Assembly: GCA_030694265.1 (NCBI GenBank)
Contig: JAUXYP010000001.1
Span: forward strand, 124,001 to 188,000
Direction of reading: 5' to 3'
DNA length: 64,000 nt
Origin: Sulfuricurvum sp.
Lineage (GTDB): Bacteria; Campylobacterota; Campylobacteria; Campylobacterales; Sulfurimonadaceae
The notes under the pieces are model-generated. The model searched no databases and was not told where the DNA came from. It was given only the letters and a program-made list of their open reading frames with translations. Both the position numbers and the translations under genes were made by a program. This document shows, piece after piece, positions 11,240 through 20,542 of the stretch. How positions within the stretch are numbered: position 1 is the first letter of the stretch; each line of letters starts with the position of its first letter.

Positions 11240-11996
11240 TTTCCTAACAGCTTCAAGCGCCTCTGTAGAGGCGTTTAAGACCGCAAATTTATTAAAAGCT
11301 CTATCGGTGAATGCCATGATTATTGGTGAACGTGGAACCGGAAAGCTTACTCTAGCACGTTACATACTCCCCAATGCTCCTATTGTTGATGCAAGCCGTT
11401 TTGAAGAGCTTCTTGAAGCTATTGAACGAAATAGTGAGATTATTATTCATCGTCTTGATGATGTAGCGAATCTTAAACGTTTGATTGATACGCTGGGAAG
11501 AACCAAAACGAGGGTTGTTGCAACGGGCGGTTACCGTTATACGCAAGAGCAGCTGGAAGAGATTTTTTCGATACGTTTAGTATTGCCACCTTTGAACCAG
11601 CGGCACGAAGATATTGCGCTTTTAGTAAATTTGTTTGTAGAAGAAGCCAAAAATACATTTGGCAGAACGGATGGATTAAATACCCAAGAATTTGTCCCTG
11701 ATGTCACTGAAAATGCACTTTCGTTACGACGACAGGTTTATTTGCATTATTTACTGAGTAATGTTCAGGAAAATGATTTGATGGAAATTATTGAACATTT
11801 TTTAGTGAGTCAGTTAGGCAGTAATAACGATTACCGAAAATTTTTGCATTTGTATGAAGTGCCGCTTATTCGCGCGGGTATCAAGCGATTTAAATCGCAG
11901 TTACAATTGGCGGATAAATTGGGACTCAACCGCAATACGTTACGTAAAAAAATTGCTGATAACAGCGACTTTCAATTTGATTTAAAGGATATTTAG
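11226..11996 (+). CDS. Degenerate AAA+/Fis-type HTH regulator
   Basis: 256 aa from a GTG at 11226 (MDVTNFLTASS). A Walker A loop GERGTGK is at about residues 33-40, a Walker B-like strand SEIIIHRLDD at about 68, and the segment FSIRLVLPPLNQRHEDIALL resembles the same region of sigma-54 activators. The C-terminus has a Fis-type helix-turn-helix (LADKLGLNRNTLRKKI). The GAFTGA loop needed to contact sigma-54 is absent and the space between Walker A and B is short. It probably regulates DNA without acting as a true sigma-54 activator. The longer frame starting at 11127 runs inside slyD and is less likely. Confidence 0.7.
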   Translation: MDVTNFLTASSASVEAFKTANLLKALSVNAMIIGERGTGKLTLARYILPNAPIVDASRFEELLEAIERNSEIIIHRLDDVANLKRLIDTLGRTKTRVVATGGYRYTQEQLEEIFSIRLVLPPLNQRHEDIALLVNLFVEEAKNTFGRTDGLNTQEFVPDVTENALSLRRQVYLHYLLSNVQENDLMEIIEHFLVSQLGSNNDYRKFLHLYEVPLIRAGIKRFKSQLQLADKLGLNRNTLRKKIADNSDFQFDLKDI

Positions 11997-12934
11997 TGGA
12001 TCACAAAAGAATAGCGATGATTTTCCCAGGTCAGGGAAGCCAGAGTATTGGTATGGGAAAATCATTTTATGAAAACAGCTCTGTCGCGCGTGAAATGTTT
12101 GAAAAAGCAGGTGAACGCATCGGAGTTGATTTTACAAAACTATTGTTTGAAGAAAATGAGCAGCTGGATAAAACACAGTATACACAGCCTGCTATTTTAT
12201 TGATCTCTTTGATTGCGTACCGATTGTTTCAAGATGCAATGCCAACGAAGCCGGTTATGCTATTGGGTCACTCTCTGGGTGAATTTAGTGCGTTGAGCGC
12301 TGCTGGTGCCATTGATTATGTGGATGCGGTTGAATTGGTTCATAAACGCGGAGCTTTGATGCAAAGTGCGTGTGAAGAGATCGATGCAGGAATGATGGCT
12401 ATTCTAGGGCTTGATGACAATGTTGTAGAAGAACTTTGTAATACAGCAAATACGGCAGGGAAAAAAGTATGGCCAGCTAATTTTAATCAAAATGGTCAGC
12501 TGGTTGTGGCAGGCTTAAAAGCTGACTTGCAATCGATGGAAGCTACTTTCAAAGAAGCAGGTGCAAAGCGCGCGCTGTTACTGAATATGTCCATTGCAAG
12601 CCACTGTCCACTTCTTTCAAGTGCACAAGAACCTTTAGCGCAAGTAATGGAAAAAATGGTGAATGATACTTTTATCGCACCGGTAGTCTCCAATGTTACT
12701 ATGCAAAAATATGCTACTAAAGCTGAAGCGGTAGAATTACTTAAAGATCAGCTGGTTAAGCCTGTACGATATAAGCAGTCGATTGAAGCCATTGTAAATG
12801 AGATTGATGTGATGATCGAGTTTGGTAACGGTGCTGTTCTCAAAGGCTTGAATAAGCGTAATGCCCCAAATAATGAGACCTATGGTATATCGGATATGGA
12901 AACATTGGCAAAGGTATGTGAAGCACTCAAATGA
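11996..12934 (+). CDS. fabD: Malonyl-CoA:ACP transacylase FabD
   Basis: 312 aa, full length. GQGSQSIGMG at the N-terminus and the nucleophile elbow GHSLGE (Ser about residue 92), with catalytic His in SIASHCPLL near 200. It loads malonyl groups on acyl carrier protein for fatty acid synthesis. The GTG start overlaps the last base of the regulator's stop; the gene ends in ATGA shared with the following nitrilase gene. Confidence 0.96.
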   Translation: MDHKRIAMIFPGQGSQSIGMGKSFYENSSVAREMFEKAGERIGVDFTKLLFEENEQLDKTQYTQPAILLISLIAYRLFQDAMPTKPVMLLGHSLGEFSALSAAGAIDYVDAVELVHKRGALMQSACEEIDAGMMAILGLDDNVVEELCNTANTAGKKVWPANFNQNGQLVVAGLKADLQSMEATFKEAGAKRALLLNMSIASHCPLLSSAQEPLAQVMEKMVNDTFIAPVVSNVTMQKYATKAEAVELLKDQLVKPVRYKQSIEAIVNEIDVMIEFGNGAVLKGLNKRNAPNNETYGISDMETLAKVCEALK

Positions 12935-13689
12935 ATGTCGCATTAATCCAATTCGCGCCCAAACTTAATCGTTCGAACCTGCAGGAAGTTCTTGCGATTA
13001 TCAAAAAGCATGAAGCTACTGATGTCGTAGTCTTCCCAGAATTGGCTCTCAGCGGTTATATGCTGCAGGATAAGTTGTTTGAAGACGCATGGAATGTGGA
13101 TGAGTTACAGGAACTATGTGATGCTAGTTTGCAATGCGATATTGCCATTGGTGCTGCATTATGGGACAATGGAAAAGTGTATAACAGTGCATTGTATTTT
13201 GCACAAGGGGAACTTCTTCATATTCATCATAAAAACCATCTACCTACGTATGGCATGTTTGAAGAGGGGCGCTATTTTGCATCAGGCAATGACATCAGAG
13301 GATTTGAAACACGTTACGGAAAAGCGGCTATGGTTGTGTGTGAAGATCTATGGCGCGCACAGACGTTAGTGGATTTGTCCTCTTGTGATCCGGATGTCAT
13401 TTATGTCCTTGCCTCATCTCCGGCACGTGATTTTAGCGATGAGGGGTTATTGATTGAGCGTCAGTGGGATGCATTATTGAAGTCATGCGCTCTTTTGACG
13501 CATGCGTATGTTGTCTTTGTTAATCGTGTCGGATTTGAAGACGGTCTTGGATTTTGGGGCGGAAGCCGTGTGATTACCCCTTTGGGCGAGAGTGAACACA
13601 CACTTGGCCTTCTGGATACCGAAGAAAAGGTGGTTTCTTTAAACCATGCACTTCAAAAGCTTCAGCGTTATATCGTTAAACATTCATAA
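12931..13689 (+). CDS. Carbon-nitrogen hydrolase (nitrilase family)
   Basis: 252 aa. The nitrilase catalytic triad is intact: Glu in VVFPELALSG (about residue 36), Lys in IHHKNHLPTYG (about 98) and Cys in MVVCEDLW (about 133). The EDLW context resembles the glutaminase domain of glutamine-dependent NAD synthetase and NAD-related amidases, so it may release ammonia from an amide. Exact substrate unknown. Start overlaps the fabD stop (ATGA). Confidence 0.82.
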   Translation: MNVALIQFAPKLNRSNLQEVLAIIKKHEATDVVVFPELALSGYMLQDKLFEDAWNVDELQELCDASLQCDIAIGAALWDNGKVYNSALYFAQGELLHIHHKNHLPTYGMFEEGRYFASGNDIRGFETRYGKAAMVVCEDLWRAQTLVDLSSCDPDVIYVLASSPARDFSDEGLLIERQWDALLKSCALLTHAYVVFVNRVGFEDGLGFWGGSRVITPLGESEHTLGLLDTEEKVVSLNHALQKLQRYIVKHS

Positions 13690-13714
13690 TATTACAACAA
13701 TCAAAGGATACACA

Positions 13715-14407
13715 ATGAAAATAGCCATCATGGGCGCAATGCGCGAAGAGATTGACCCGATTTTAAGTACGGTTGAAAAATACACCAGTACGGAGTATGC
13801 GGGGAATGTCTTTTATGAGTGTACATACGGCGGTCATGAATTGGTCATTGCCTACTCAAAAATAGGGAAAGTCTTTTCTGCCATTACGGCATCAGTGATG
13901 CTGGAGCGTTTCAAAGCTGAGACTCTCTTGTTTAGCGGTGTAGCAGGCGGAATCAGTAAAAGTTTAAAAATAGGTGATTTGGTAATGGCCAGTGCATTGT
14001 GTCAGCACGATGTTGATATTACCGCATTCGGTCATCCTGCTGGTTTCATCCCTGAGGGAACGCTGATGATTGAAGCGGATGCCCAGCTTCGCTCTTTGGC
14101 ATCGGAAGTTGCAGTGGATATGGGAATCGATTTGTATGAGGGGATCATTGCTACGGGCGATCAGTTTGTTGCAAGTTCTGAGCGAAAGGAATGGATTGAA
14201 AAAACATTTAATGCGGATGCTTTAGAGATGGAAGGGGCAAGTGTTGCCTGTGTCTGTCAAAATTTTGGTGTTCCGTTTTTTGTCTTGCGTGCGATCAGTG
14301 ACACGGCGGATGGCGGTGCGAGTGACGATTTTGATGCCTTCTTGAAAACATCCGCGCAAGTGAGTGCAAAGTTTATTTTGGACATGGTAAAACGCCTTGG
14401 CCATTAA
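13715..14407 (+). CDS. mtnN: MTA/SAH nucleosidase (aminodeoxyfutalosine nucleosidase)
   Basis: 230 aa from the ATG at 13715, where the protein has the family start MKIAIMGAMREE and AAAGGA lies upstream; the in-frame ATG at 13646 lies inside the preceding gene and is rejected. Catalytic Asp lies in AISDTADGG and the substrate Glu in LEMEGASVA. It cleaves 5'-methylthioadenosine and S-adenosylhomocysteine; in Campylobacter and Helicobacter the same enzyme also cleaves 6-amino-6-deoxyfutalosine in menaquinone synthesis, a likely role here. Confidence 0.95.
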   Translation: MKIAIMGAMREEIDPILSTVEKYTSTEYAGNVFYECTYGGHELVIAYSKIGKVFSAITASVMLERFKAETLLFSGVAGGISKSLKIGDLVMASALCQHDVDITAFGHPAGFIPEGTLMIEADAQLRSLASEVAVDMGIDLYEGIIATGDQFVASSERKEWIEKTFNADALEMEGASVACVCQNFGVPFFVLRAISDTADGGASDDFDAFLKTSAQVSAKFILDMVKRLGH

Positions 14408-15155
14408 GCTAAGTCGAAAGATTATGCGCCGTATGGGTCAAACTAATGCGGCGTTTAATTTGATCGAAGAGGGGGACAAAATCCTCGTCGGTCTTAGCGG
14501 CGGCAAAGATTCTCTCACGATGATCCATGCGCTCATGGAGCAGCAGCGTCGCGCCCCTTTTAATTTCGAACTTCTTGCCGTGACCGTAACATATGGGATG
14601 GGAGAAGATTTGAGCGCATTAGTGGCTCATTGTGCCCAACACAACATCCCTCATGTGATTCATGAAACCAATACGTATGAAATCGCGGGTGATAAAATCC
14701 GTAAAAACTCCTCTTTTTGCAGTTTTTTTTCCCGTATGCGACGAGGCTCACTGTACAGTGCGGCGCTAGAGCATGGATGCAACAAAGTGGCATTGGGTCA
14801 CCATCTCGACGATGCGGCAGAGAGCTTTTTTATGAATATGATCTACAACGGCCACATGCGCGCTCTTGCGCCCAAATACAAAGCCGAAAATGGACTTATT
14901 ATTATCCGTCCTTTGATACAGATGCGTGAACGCCAGCTAAGTGCGTGTGCAATTGAGAATGAAATGCCTACCATCGGTGATGAAGCATGTCCCTCAATGC
15001 GATTTGATGTCAAAATGCCTCATGCAAGAGCCAGCATGAAGGTAATGCTCGCAGAGATGGAGGAAAAATATCCGGACATCTTTGTCTCGATCAACTCCGC
15101 CTTTGGGCACATCAGTGATGATACCTTTTTTGATCCGAGCCGATTTAAACTATAA
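14397..15155 (+). CDS. ttcA: TtcA-like tRNA 2-thiocytidine synthase
   Basis: 252 aa. PP-loop SGGKDS at about residues 34-39 and the TtcA signature ALGHHLDD at about 129-136. TtcA adenylates and thiolates C32 of tRNAs. E. coli TtcA uses two Cys of a CxxC plus a third Cys to hold an iron-sulfur cluster; here the CxxC position reads CSFF, while the third Cys is present in DEACPSM. Start is TTG at 14397, overlapping mtnN by 11 nt; an ATG at 14424 is possible. Converges with mutY and overlaps it by 11 nt. Confidence 0.8.
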   Translation: MAIKLSRKIMRRMGQTNAAFNLIEEGDKILVGLSGGKDSLTMIHALMEQQRRAPFNFELLAVTVTYGMGEDLSALVAHCAQHNIPHVIHETNTYEIAGDKIRKNSSFCSFFSRMRRGSLYSAALEHGCNKVALGHHLDDAAESFFMNMIYNGHMRALAPKYKAENGLIIIRPLIQMRERQLSACAIENEMPTIGDEACPSMRFDVKMPHARASMKVMLAEMEEKYPDIFVSINSAFGHISDDTFFDPSRFKL

Positions 15156-16095
15156 GCTTTAACACTTTATGATCGGCACCGCTTAGAGAGAGGTTCATGA
15201 TCTCGCTAGGTGTAAACCATTCACCCTCTTCATTGACATAGTCGCTCTCACAGATATAAACATCCGCTTGCAAGGTAAAATGGCTGTAATGTTGGGTAAG
15301 GTGTCCCACTAAAATTTCTTCGTTTTTCTCAAATACCTCGTATTGTACAAACCCCCAAAGTCCATGCAAAAAACGCTCTTTTCGTTGGGAGAGGGCAAAT
15401 TGACCGTTACGTGTATAAACGACAATAGTACGGTTGCGGATAGGTTTGATTTTTTTGACTTTTGGTTGGGGATACTTTTGGGGAGTTAGTTTCCCCTCAC
15501 ACCCGTTTTCAAAAGGGCACACAGCACAAAGCGGATTTTTCGCCAGACACACCATTGAACCGATGTCCATCATTGCTTGATTGTACTGGAATGGATGCTT
15601 TGCATCAAAAAGTTCATAAGCCGCTTTCCACAGCTGTTTTTCATCACGTTGTTCAATGGCGAAATAGCGGTGGAGGATTCGTTTGACGTTGGCATCGAGA
15701 ATCGGTAACGCTTCATTGTAGGCAAAGGCACTGATGGCATGAGCTGTGGAACGTCCGATTCCCGGTAACTCTAAAAGTTCGGATGCATTTTTGGGTAAAA
15801 CTCCTTGGCATTGCCGCGCTGATGTATGCAAGTTTTTGGCGCGCGTGTAGTAGCCTAATCCTTCCCATTTTTTTAGGACATCATCCAAATCGCTTTGGGC
15901 AACATCTAAAAGAGTAGGAAATTTCTCTAAAAAAGGGAAATAAAATCGCTCTAATACTGTTTTGACTTGTGTTTGCTGCAGCATTATTTCACTCAGGTAA
16001 ATTTTGTAGGGATCATCTGTAATGCGCCATGGCAAATCATGTCGTCCATTGATTTTATACCATTGCAAAAGTGAATTATGAATTTTATTGTGCAT
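15145..16095 (-). CDS. mutY: A/G-specific adenine DNA glycosylase MutY
   Basis: 316 aa from the ATG at 16095 (MHNKIHNSL); a TTG five codons upstream is possible. Catalytic Glu in SEIMLQQTQV, helix-hairpin-helix LPGIGRSTAHAI, catalytic Asp in LDANVKRI, and the iron-sulfur cluster spacing C-x6-C-x2-C-x5-C (about residues 185-201). The C-terminal NUDIX-like domain recognises 8-oxoguanine. It removes adenine mispaired with 8-oxoG. Single gene, convergent with ttcA. Confidence 0.95.
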   Translation of the reverse strand: MHNKIHNSLLQWYKINGRHDLPWRITDDPYKIYLSEIMLQQTQVKTVLERFYFPFLEKFPTLLDVAQSDLDDVLKKWEGLGYYTRAKNLHTSARQCQGVLPKNASELLELPGIGRSTAHAISAFAYNEALPILDANVKRILHRYFAIEQRDEKQLWKAAYELFDAKHPFQYNQAMMDIGSMVCLAKNPLCAVCPFENGCEGKLTPQKYPQPKVKKIKPIRNRTIVVYTRNGQFALSQRKERFLHGLWGFVQYEVFEKNEEILVGHLTQHYSHFTLQADVYICESDYVNEEGEWFTPSEIMNLSLSGADHKVLKLIV

Positions 16096-16165
16096 GAAAT
16101 ATTGTATCAAAATGTCTTATAAAATAGATAATATTTATTACTGAAGGTTTTAAGTAAGGATAGAG

Positions 16166-16171
16166 TATAAT
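16166..16171 (+). promoter_or_regulatory. tRNA-fMet promoter -10 box
   Basis: TATAAT at 16166-16171, 29 nt before the tRNA 5' end and followed by a GC-containing discriminator (CGCG), as expected for a stable RNA promoter. No consensus -35 is seen. Confidence 0.6.
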
Positions 16172-16199
16172 CGCGTTTAGAAAAAGAATAACTTCATAC

Positions 16200-16276
<77 letters not shown>

Positions 16277-16362
16277 ATCCCCTATTTTTTATTACTTCCA
16301 TAATTTTTCAATCAATACTTTCGCTTTTTAATACTATAATTATGCAATTTAAAAGAGGTATT

Positions 16363-16947
16363 ATGGTCACAGTCGATTCAATTTTTACCGATACGATTGA
16401 GATCAAGCAGTCTAAATTTATGGCGTATTTAATGCCGATAACTCTCTATGAGTCAGAGATGAAGCGTCTGCGCGAGAAACACCCCAAAGCCGTCCATTTT
16501 GTCAGTGCCTATCGAATGCTTAACGAATATGATCAAATTGTCGAATACAGCGGTGATGACGGTGAACCCAAGGGGACATCTGGCAAGCCGACGCTCTCCG
16601 TTTTGCAGGGGCATGAACTGATCAATGCCGCGATGATTACTGTGCGTTATTTTGGCGGGACGAAGTTGGGACCAGGGGGGTTGGTTCGGGCGTATGCCGA
16701 AGCTGCGAATGCGGCATTTACAGTTGCAACGTTAATCCCTTATGAAAAACTTTACACGCAAAAAATTGCATGCGAGTATTCACATATTTCAATCGTAGAG
16801 TATGAGGTTCCTCGTCATCGTATCGAAATTCTCTCTAAAGTATTTGATGAACGGGGGGCAACATTTCAGATTCAGGCAACAGGTGAAGATTTAGAAAATT
16901 TTTACAACCTTCTAGGTCGTGCTATTAGCAAAATGCCGTGCGATTAG
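16363..16947 (+). CDS. YigZ/IMPACT family protein
   Basis: 194 aa from the ATG at 16363, chosen because AAAGAGGTA lies 3-11 nt upstream; an ATG at 16342 lacks a ribosome site. The UPF0029 signature is clear: SGDDGEPKGTSGKPTL and TVRYFGGTKLGPGGLVRAY at about residues 60-115. Eukaryotic IMPACT relatives act on translation control; the bacterial role (possibly with ribosomes or peptides) is unsettled. Stop codon overlaps that of the convergent histidine kinase gene by 4 nt. Confidence 0.88.
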   Translation: MVTVDSIFTDTIEIKQSKFMAYLMPITLYESEMKRLREKHPKAVHFVSAYRMLNEYDQIVEYSGDDGEPKGTSGKPTLSVLQGHELINAAMITVRYFGGTKLGPGGLVRAYAEAANAAFTVATLIPYEKLYTQKIACEYSHISIVEYEVPRHRIEILSKVFDERGATFQIQATGEDLENFYNLLGRAISKMPCD

Positions 16948-18887
16948 GTTGCAACATTCAATGGTAGCATGATTGTAAAACATACGCCCATTTCGGTATT
17001 ATGAAAGGAGAGTGTCCCCTCGCAGTGATCTTCAATAATGGCCTTGGACATATAAAGCCCTAATCCTGTTCCATTCTCAGCTTTGGTGGAGAAATAGGGT
17101 TCAAAAATATATGCAGCGATTTCATCTGAAATACCTCCGGCATTATCGCAGATATGAATAAAAATGGCTTTTGCTGAGTCTTCTACGGTAACGGTGATCT
17201 CGCCCGAAGGCATATGTCGTTCAATAATGGCATCGTGAGCATTTTTTATTAGATTCATGAATACGTGGAGAAGCTCATTTTTAGCCACACTGATTTTTGT
17301 GTGTGTTGTGACAATCAATTCGCTTTTTATTCTGGCGTAATTTAACAAAACATCGCTCATACGCAATGCCAATTCTGCAATTTCTTCGATATCTTCAGGT
17401 TCTTTCACTTTTTCATTTTTATAGTAATTGCGAAAATCATCGATGGTTCTGGACATGTATTGCAAATGTTCATCAAACTGCTGATGGGAACTTTCAAAAC
17501 AGGTATCATCACATTTACCCATTTTGTACTTGAAATAAAGGTTTTGATTGATGATGCCCAGCGTATTGAGTGGCTGCCGCCATTGGTGGGCAATCATTGA
17601 GATCATTTCTCCCATGGCCGCATTTCTGGATTGGTGGAATAAAAGAGCATTTTTCTCTTTAAGCTCTTGAGCTTGTTTTTTGATTTCATACTCCAGATAC
17701 GTTTCATTTTTATCTTTTGCACGAAGCAACTCTTTTTGCCAACGAATTTCGTCATATTTGGCGGTATGAAATCGTTTGGCAAGAATCAGAGAAAAAAGGA
17801 TGATCTCTATCAAAGATCCAAAAAGAAAAGAATAGCGGGAAATATCACTATTTTGGATAAGGGTGTTGAAGGTTAATACCATAAGCCCAGTCGTAGGCAT
17901 ATAAATTATAAGGGCAATGAGATAATAGCGTGTTTGAATAAGGCCTTGTAACCACATTCGAATAGCGATGGCAAAGAGAAAAGTGAGAAGAAAAACACTG
18001 AAGATATTGAAGATCAAGTTGATATGAGGTATTCGCTCATTTATTAATAGCGCAAAAGCAATCAAAATGAGAACAGAGAGCTGTATGGCGTTATACGCCT
18101 TGGGCAAATGTTTTTTAAGTTGCAAAAATTCACAGGAAAAAAGTGCCATAAATGCCATAACGGCAGTACCGACCGTGTGAAGACCCTCAGGCCATCCTTT
18201 GAAACCCAAAGAGAGATAGGAGCCGCTAAACATACTGATAAAGAGAATAAAAGAAAAAACGTACCCTATGTAGTAGCCGTAAAGAGGTTCTTTCATTTCG
18301 ATGAAAAGAAAAGTGGCTAGCAAGATGATGATAAAGAGGACACCGGAATAAAAGAGATAAAAGGTATTGAGAGTTAAACGGTTAGGCCTAAAAAATTCGT
18401 TTGCTGTATAGAGTTTAAAGGCCCCGATATGGGAACTAATCGTACGGCCCTTGATAAAATATGTTTTGGATTCACCGCTTTGAAGGTTTAATAGAAATGC
18501 GGGGCTTTGATCTTCTATTTTACGTGCTTTAATGGGTGTTATGAGACCATTATGATACTGATTCCAACCATGTGATGTTGGCTCAAAGAGGTCAAAATCT
18601 GTCCAAAACGGTTCGGTAAAATAGAGTACAAAATTATTGTTGCTACTGCGGTTTTCAAGGGTTATTTTAAACCATACTGTTCCTTCTTTGTATCCCAACG
18701 CGAATTGGTTGGCGGTGGTTTGTGTGAAATTGGCCTTAGCGATATTGTTGATGGTTAGTTGATTTGTTTCGTCATATAAGTAAGCGACAGGAAAGTCCGT
18801 ATATTCTTTTTGTGTCTGGGTGATCACAATGGATGCGAATGCACAGGGAAGATACAAAAAGAGGAGCAAAAGGATTCGGATCAACAT
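16944..18887 (-). CDS. 7TMR-DISM sensor histidine kinase
   Basis: 647 aa. Signal peptide 1-18; periplasmic 7TMR-DISM extracellular-type beta domain (about 25-160, with WFKITLENRS and LYFTEPFWTDFDLF); seven membrane helices at about 170-375; a short coiled coil; HisKA-like domain with phospho-acceptor His at about 433 in MIAHQWRQPLN; ATPase domain with NAGGI and GTGLGLYMSKAI. The HQWRQPLN box marks a kinase subfamily frequent in Campylobacterota. No response regulator is adjacent. It abuts the DUF3137 gene with no spacer, so lemA, DUF3137 and the kinase form one operon. Confidence 0.9.
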   Translation of the reverse strand: MLIRILLLLFLYLPCAFASIVITQTQKEYTDFPVAYLYDETNQLTINNIAKANFTQTTANQFALGYKEGTVWFKITLENRSSNNNFVLYFTEPFWTDFDLFEPTSHGWNQYHNGLITPIKARKIEDQSPAFLLNLQSGESKTYFIKGRTISSHIGAFKLYTANEFFRPNRLTLNTFYLFYSGVLFIIILLATFLFIEMKEPLYGYYIGYVFSFILFISMFSGSYLSLGFKGWPEGLHTVGTAVMAFMALFSCEFLQLKKHLPKAYNAIQLSVLILIAFALLINERIPHINLIFNIFSVFLLTFLFAIAIRMWLQGLIQTRYYLIALIIYMPTTGLMVLTFNTLIQNSDISRYSFLFGSLIEIILFSLILAKRFHTAKYDEIRWQKELLRAKDKNETYLEYEIKKQAQELKEKNALLFHQSRNAAMGEMISMIAHQWRQPLNTLGIINQNLYFKYKMGKCDDTCFESSHQQFDEHLQYMSRTIDDFRNYYKNEKVKEPEDIEEIAELALRMSDVLLNYARIKSELIVTTHTKISVAKNELLHVFMNLIKNAHDAIIERHMPSGEITVTVEDSAKAIFIHICDNAGGISDEIAAYIFEPYFSTKAENGTGLGLYMSKAIIEDHCEGTLSFHNTEMGVCFTIMLPLNVAT

Positions 18888-19853
18888 TTAGCTTTTACTC
18901 CAAAGTCTCTCATTGAGTTTTAGCTCTTCTACCAGACCGATGGTATTGTTGAGGGTGTTGACGTATTCCATTGCCTGTTTGTAATCGAGAAGCGACGTAA
19001 AGATAGAAGGCTCAAAGAGATCTTTTTGCGTTGCAATGGCAATGTGGATATGGTTATGGATAAATGAGATAAAGAGGGGATGGGATATTTTTTTTTGAAA
19101 TTCCACAATCCGTTTCATCATCGAGTGCGTGAGGATATAGCGCGCTTCAATAGGGTCATTACCATAAACCACAAACTTTTTTTCAAACTCTGGATCATCA
19201 AGTTGGATAACACTATCACGGGAACTGTTTTGGGATTGAAGCCAGCCGCCGATGAGGTTTCCGAATGTTTTTTCGGCGAGATCGGGGAGGATGACTGTAT
19301 GGCTTTTAAAATGTTTGTTAAACTCAGCTACGAGGAACAGTCCGCGAAAGAGGGTGTGCCATTGGGTACGGCCTTTGGAGTCACGTGTCTGATATTCGGC
19401 ATGTACATCCGAAAACTCTAGCGCAACGCCGTCAATGGAGCCTTTAACATAATCATTACCGCTGTAACGATCTATATCATGTTGAAAAAGTGAGGAACGG
19501 CTAAAAAGATGCTGTGAAATCATAAAATCAGGATTATAGAGCAGATGCGAGTCAATAGCGGCGATGAGAGGAGTGATGATATGGGCTTTGAAATCTTTTG
19601 CGTACCCTTGAATCATAAAACGGTAGGTGATCGAGGCAAGTACGATAAAGCCAATCACGATTCCGATCATTAGCGGATGAAACAAGCCGAAGCTCTTCCC
19701 CATCCACAGTGCCATAATGATAAAGGCCACAGCCCCCATGGTTCCATACCATTTGAATTGAGAGAGAATATGAAGGCGTGTTTTTTCTAATTCACTTAAA
19801 GAAGGGTACAGCTCTTTGTAATAAAAGTCTGTCAGCTCGGACGTTGATTTCAT
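18888..19853 (-). CDS. DUF3137 membrane protein
   Basis: 321 aa. Two membrane helices near residues 35-55 and 60-80 (WYGTMGAVAFIIMALWMG; MIGIVIGFIVLASITYRFM), then a soluble domain of about 240 residues rich in Phe/His with the pattern VKGSIDGVALEFSDVHAEY. These features match DUF3137, a family with no known function that often neighbours LemA. Its start overlaps the lemA stop (ATGA), and its stop touches the kinase start codon. Confidence 0.75.
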   Translation of the reverse strand: MKSTSELTDFYYKELYPSLSELEKTRLHILSQFKWYGTMGAVAFIIMALWMGKSFGLFHPLMIGIVIGFIVLASITYRFMIQGYAKDFKAHIITPLIAAIDSHLLYNPDFMISQHLFSRSSLFQHDIDRYSGNDYVKGSIDGVALEFSDVHAEYQTRDSKGRTQWHTLFRGLFLVAEFNKHFKSHTVILPDLAEKTFGNLIGGWLQSQNSSRDSVIQLDDPEFEKKFVVYGNDPIEARYILTHSMMKRIVEFQKKISHPLFISFIHNHIHIAIATQKDLFEPSIFTSLLDYKQAMEYVNTLNNTIGLVEELKLNERLWSKS

Positions 19854-20407
19854 TTATTGAAAAGTGCGCCTACATCAACATTTGCACGTTCATTGACGGT
19901 GATTTCAAAAACTTTTTTAGGCTGTAATTTCATATATGATGCCATTAAATTTGTAGGAAACATTTCAATGGCGTTGTTGAGGTCGGTGACGGCTTGATTG
20001 TATGCGCGGCGTGCAGCGGAAATTTGTTCTTCCGCTTCGTTAAGTGAGCGTTGCAGATGCATGACATTTTCATTGGCTTTGAGATCGGGATAGGCTTCCA
20101 TAGCTACGGTAATGGATCCCAGTGCAGCAGTGAGTTTTGCATCCAGCACTATTTTTTGATCATCAGTGATTCCCGGTTTCATAGCTTGTGCGCGAAGTTC
20201 TGTTATTTTTTCTAGAGTCGTTTTCTCATGCTCCATGTACTGGGAAACAGAGGCAACGAGATTTTGGATGAGGTCAAACCGTTTTTTTAATACTGCGTCA
20301 ACCCCGCCAAAAATGTTATCGACTTGATTTTTTTTGCTGATAAGTGTGTTGTACATCACAATAGCGATCACAGCGATTAGGACAAAAATTATTGAAATTA
20401 CGTTCAT
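19850..20407 (-). CDS. lemA: LemA family protein
   Basis: 185 aa. N-terminal membrane helix (residues 2-22) with the LemA core: YNTLISKKNQVDNIFGGVDAV, KKRFDLIQNLVASV, and the NEAEEQISAARRAYNQAV helix near 125-145. LemA proteins are membrane-anchored helical bundles of uncertain function. It is the first gene of the minus-strand operon lemA-DUF3137-histidine kinase. One small difference from many LemA proteins is the Val-rich ending (VNERANVDVGALF). Confidence 0.88.
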   Translation of the reverse strand: MNVISIIFVLIAVIAIVMYNTLISKKNQVDNIFGGVDAVLKKRFDLIQNLVASVSQYMEHEKTTLEKITELRAQAMKPGITDDQKIVLDAKLTAALGSITVAMEAYPDLKANENVMHLQRSLNEAEEQISAARRAYNQAVTDLNNAIEMFPTNLMASYMKLQPKKVFEITVNERANVDVGALFNK

Positions 20408-20542
20408 GCAGATCCCTTAGAAAATATTATTCTATTCTAAGAAAGTTTTCCTAAAGAAGGGCTAAGGCGTTAATCTTTGGTTAATGGCAATTTTAATGTT
20501 TCATGTTACACTTATCAGCTATATTAATGCAAAAGGGCTTTT

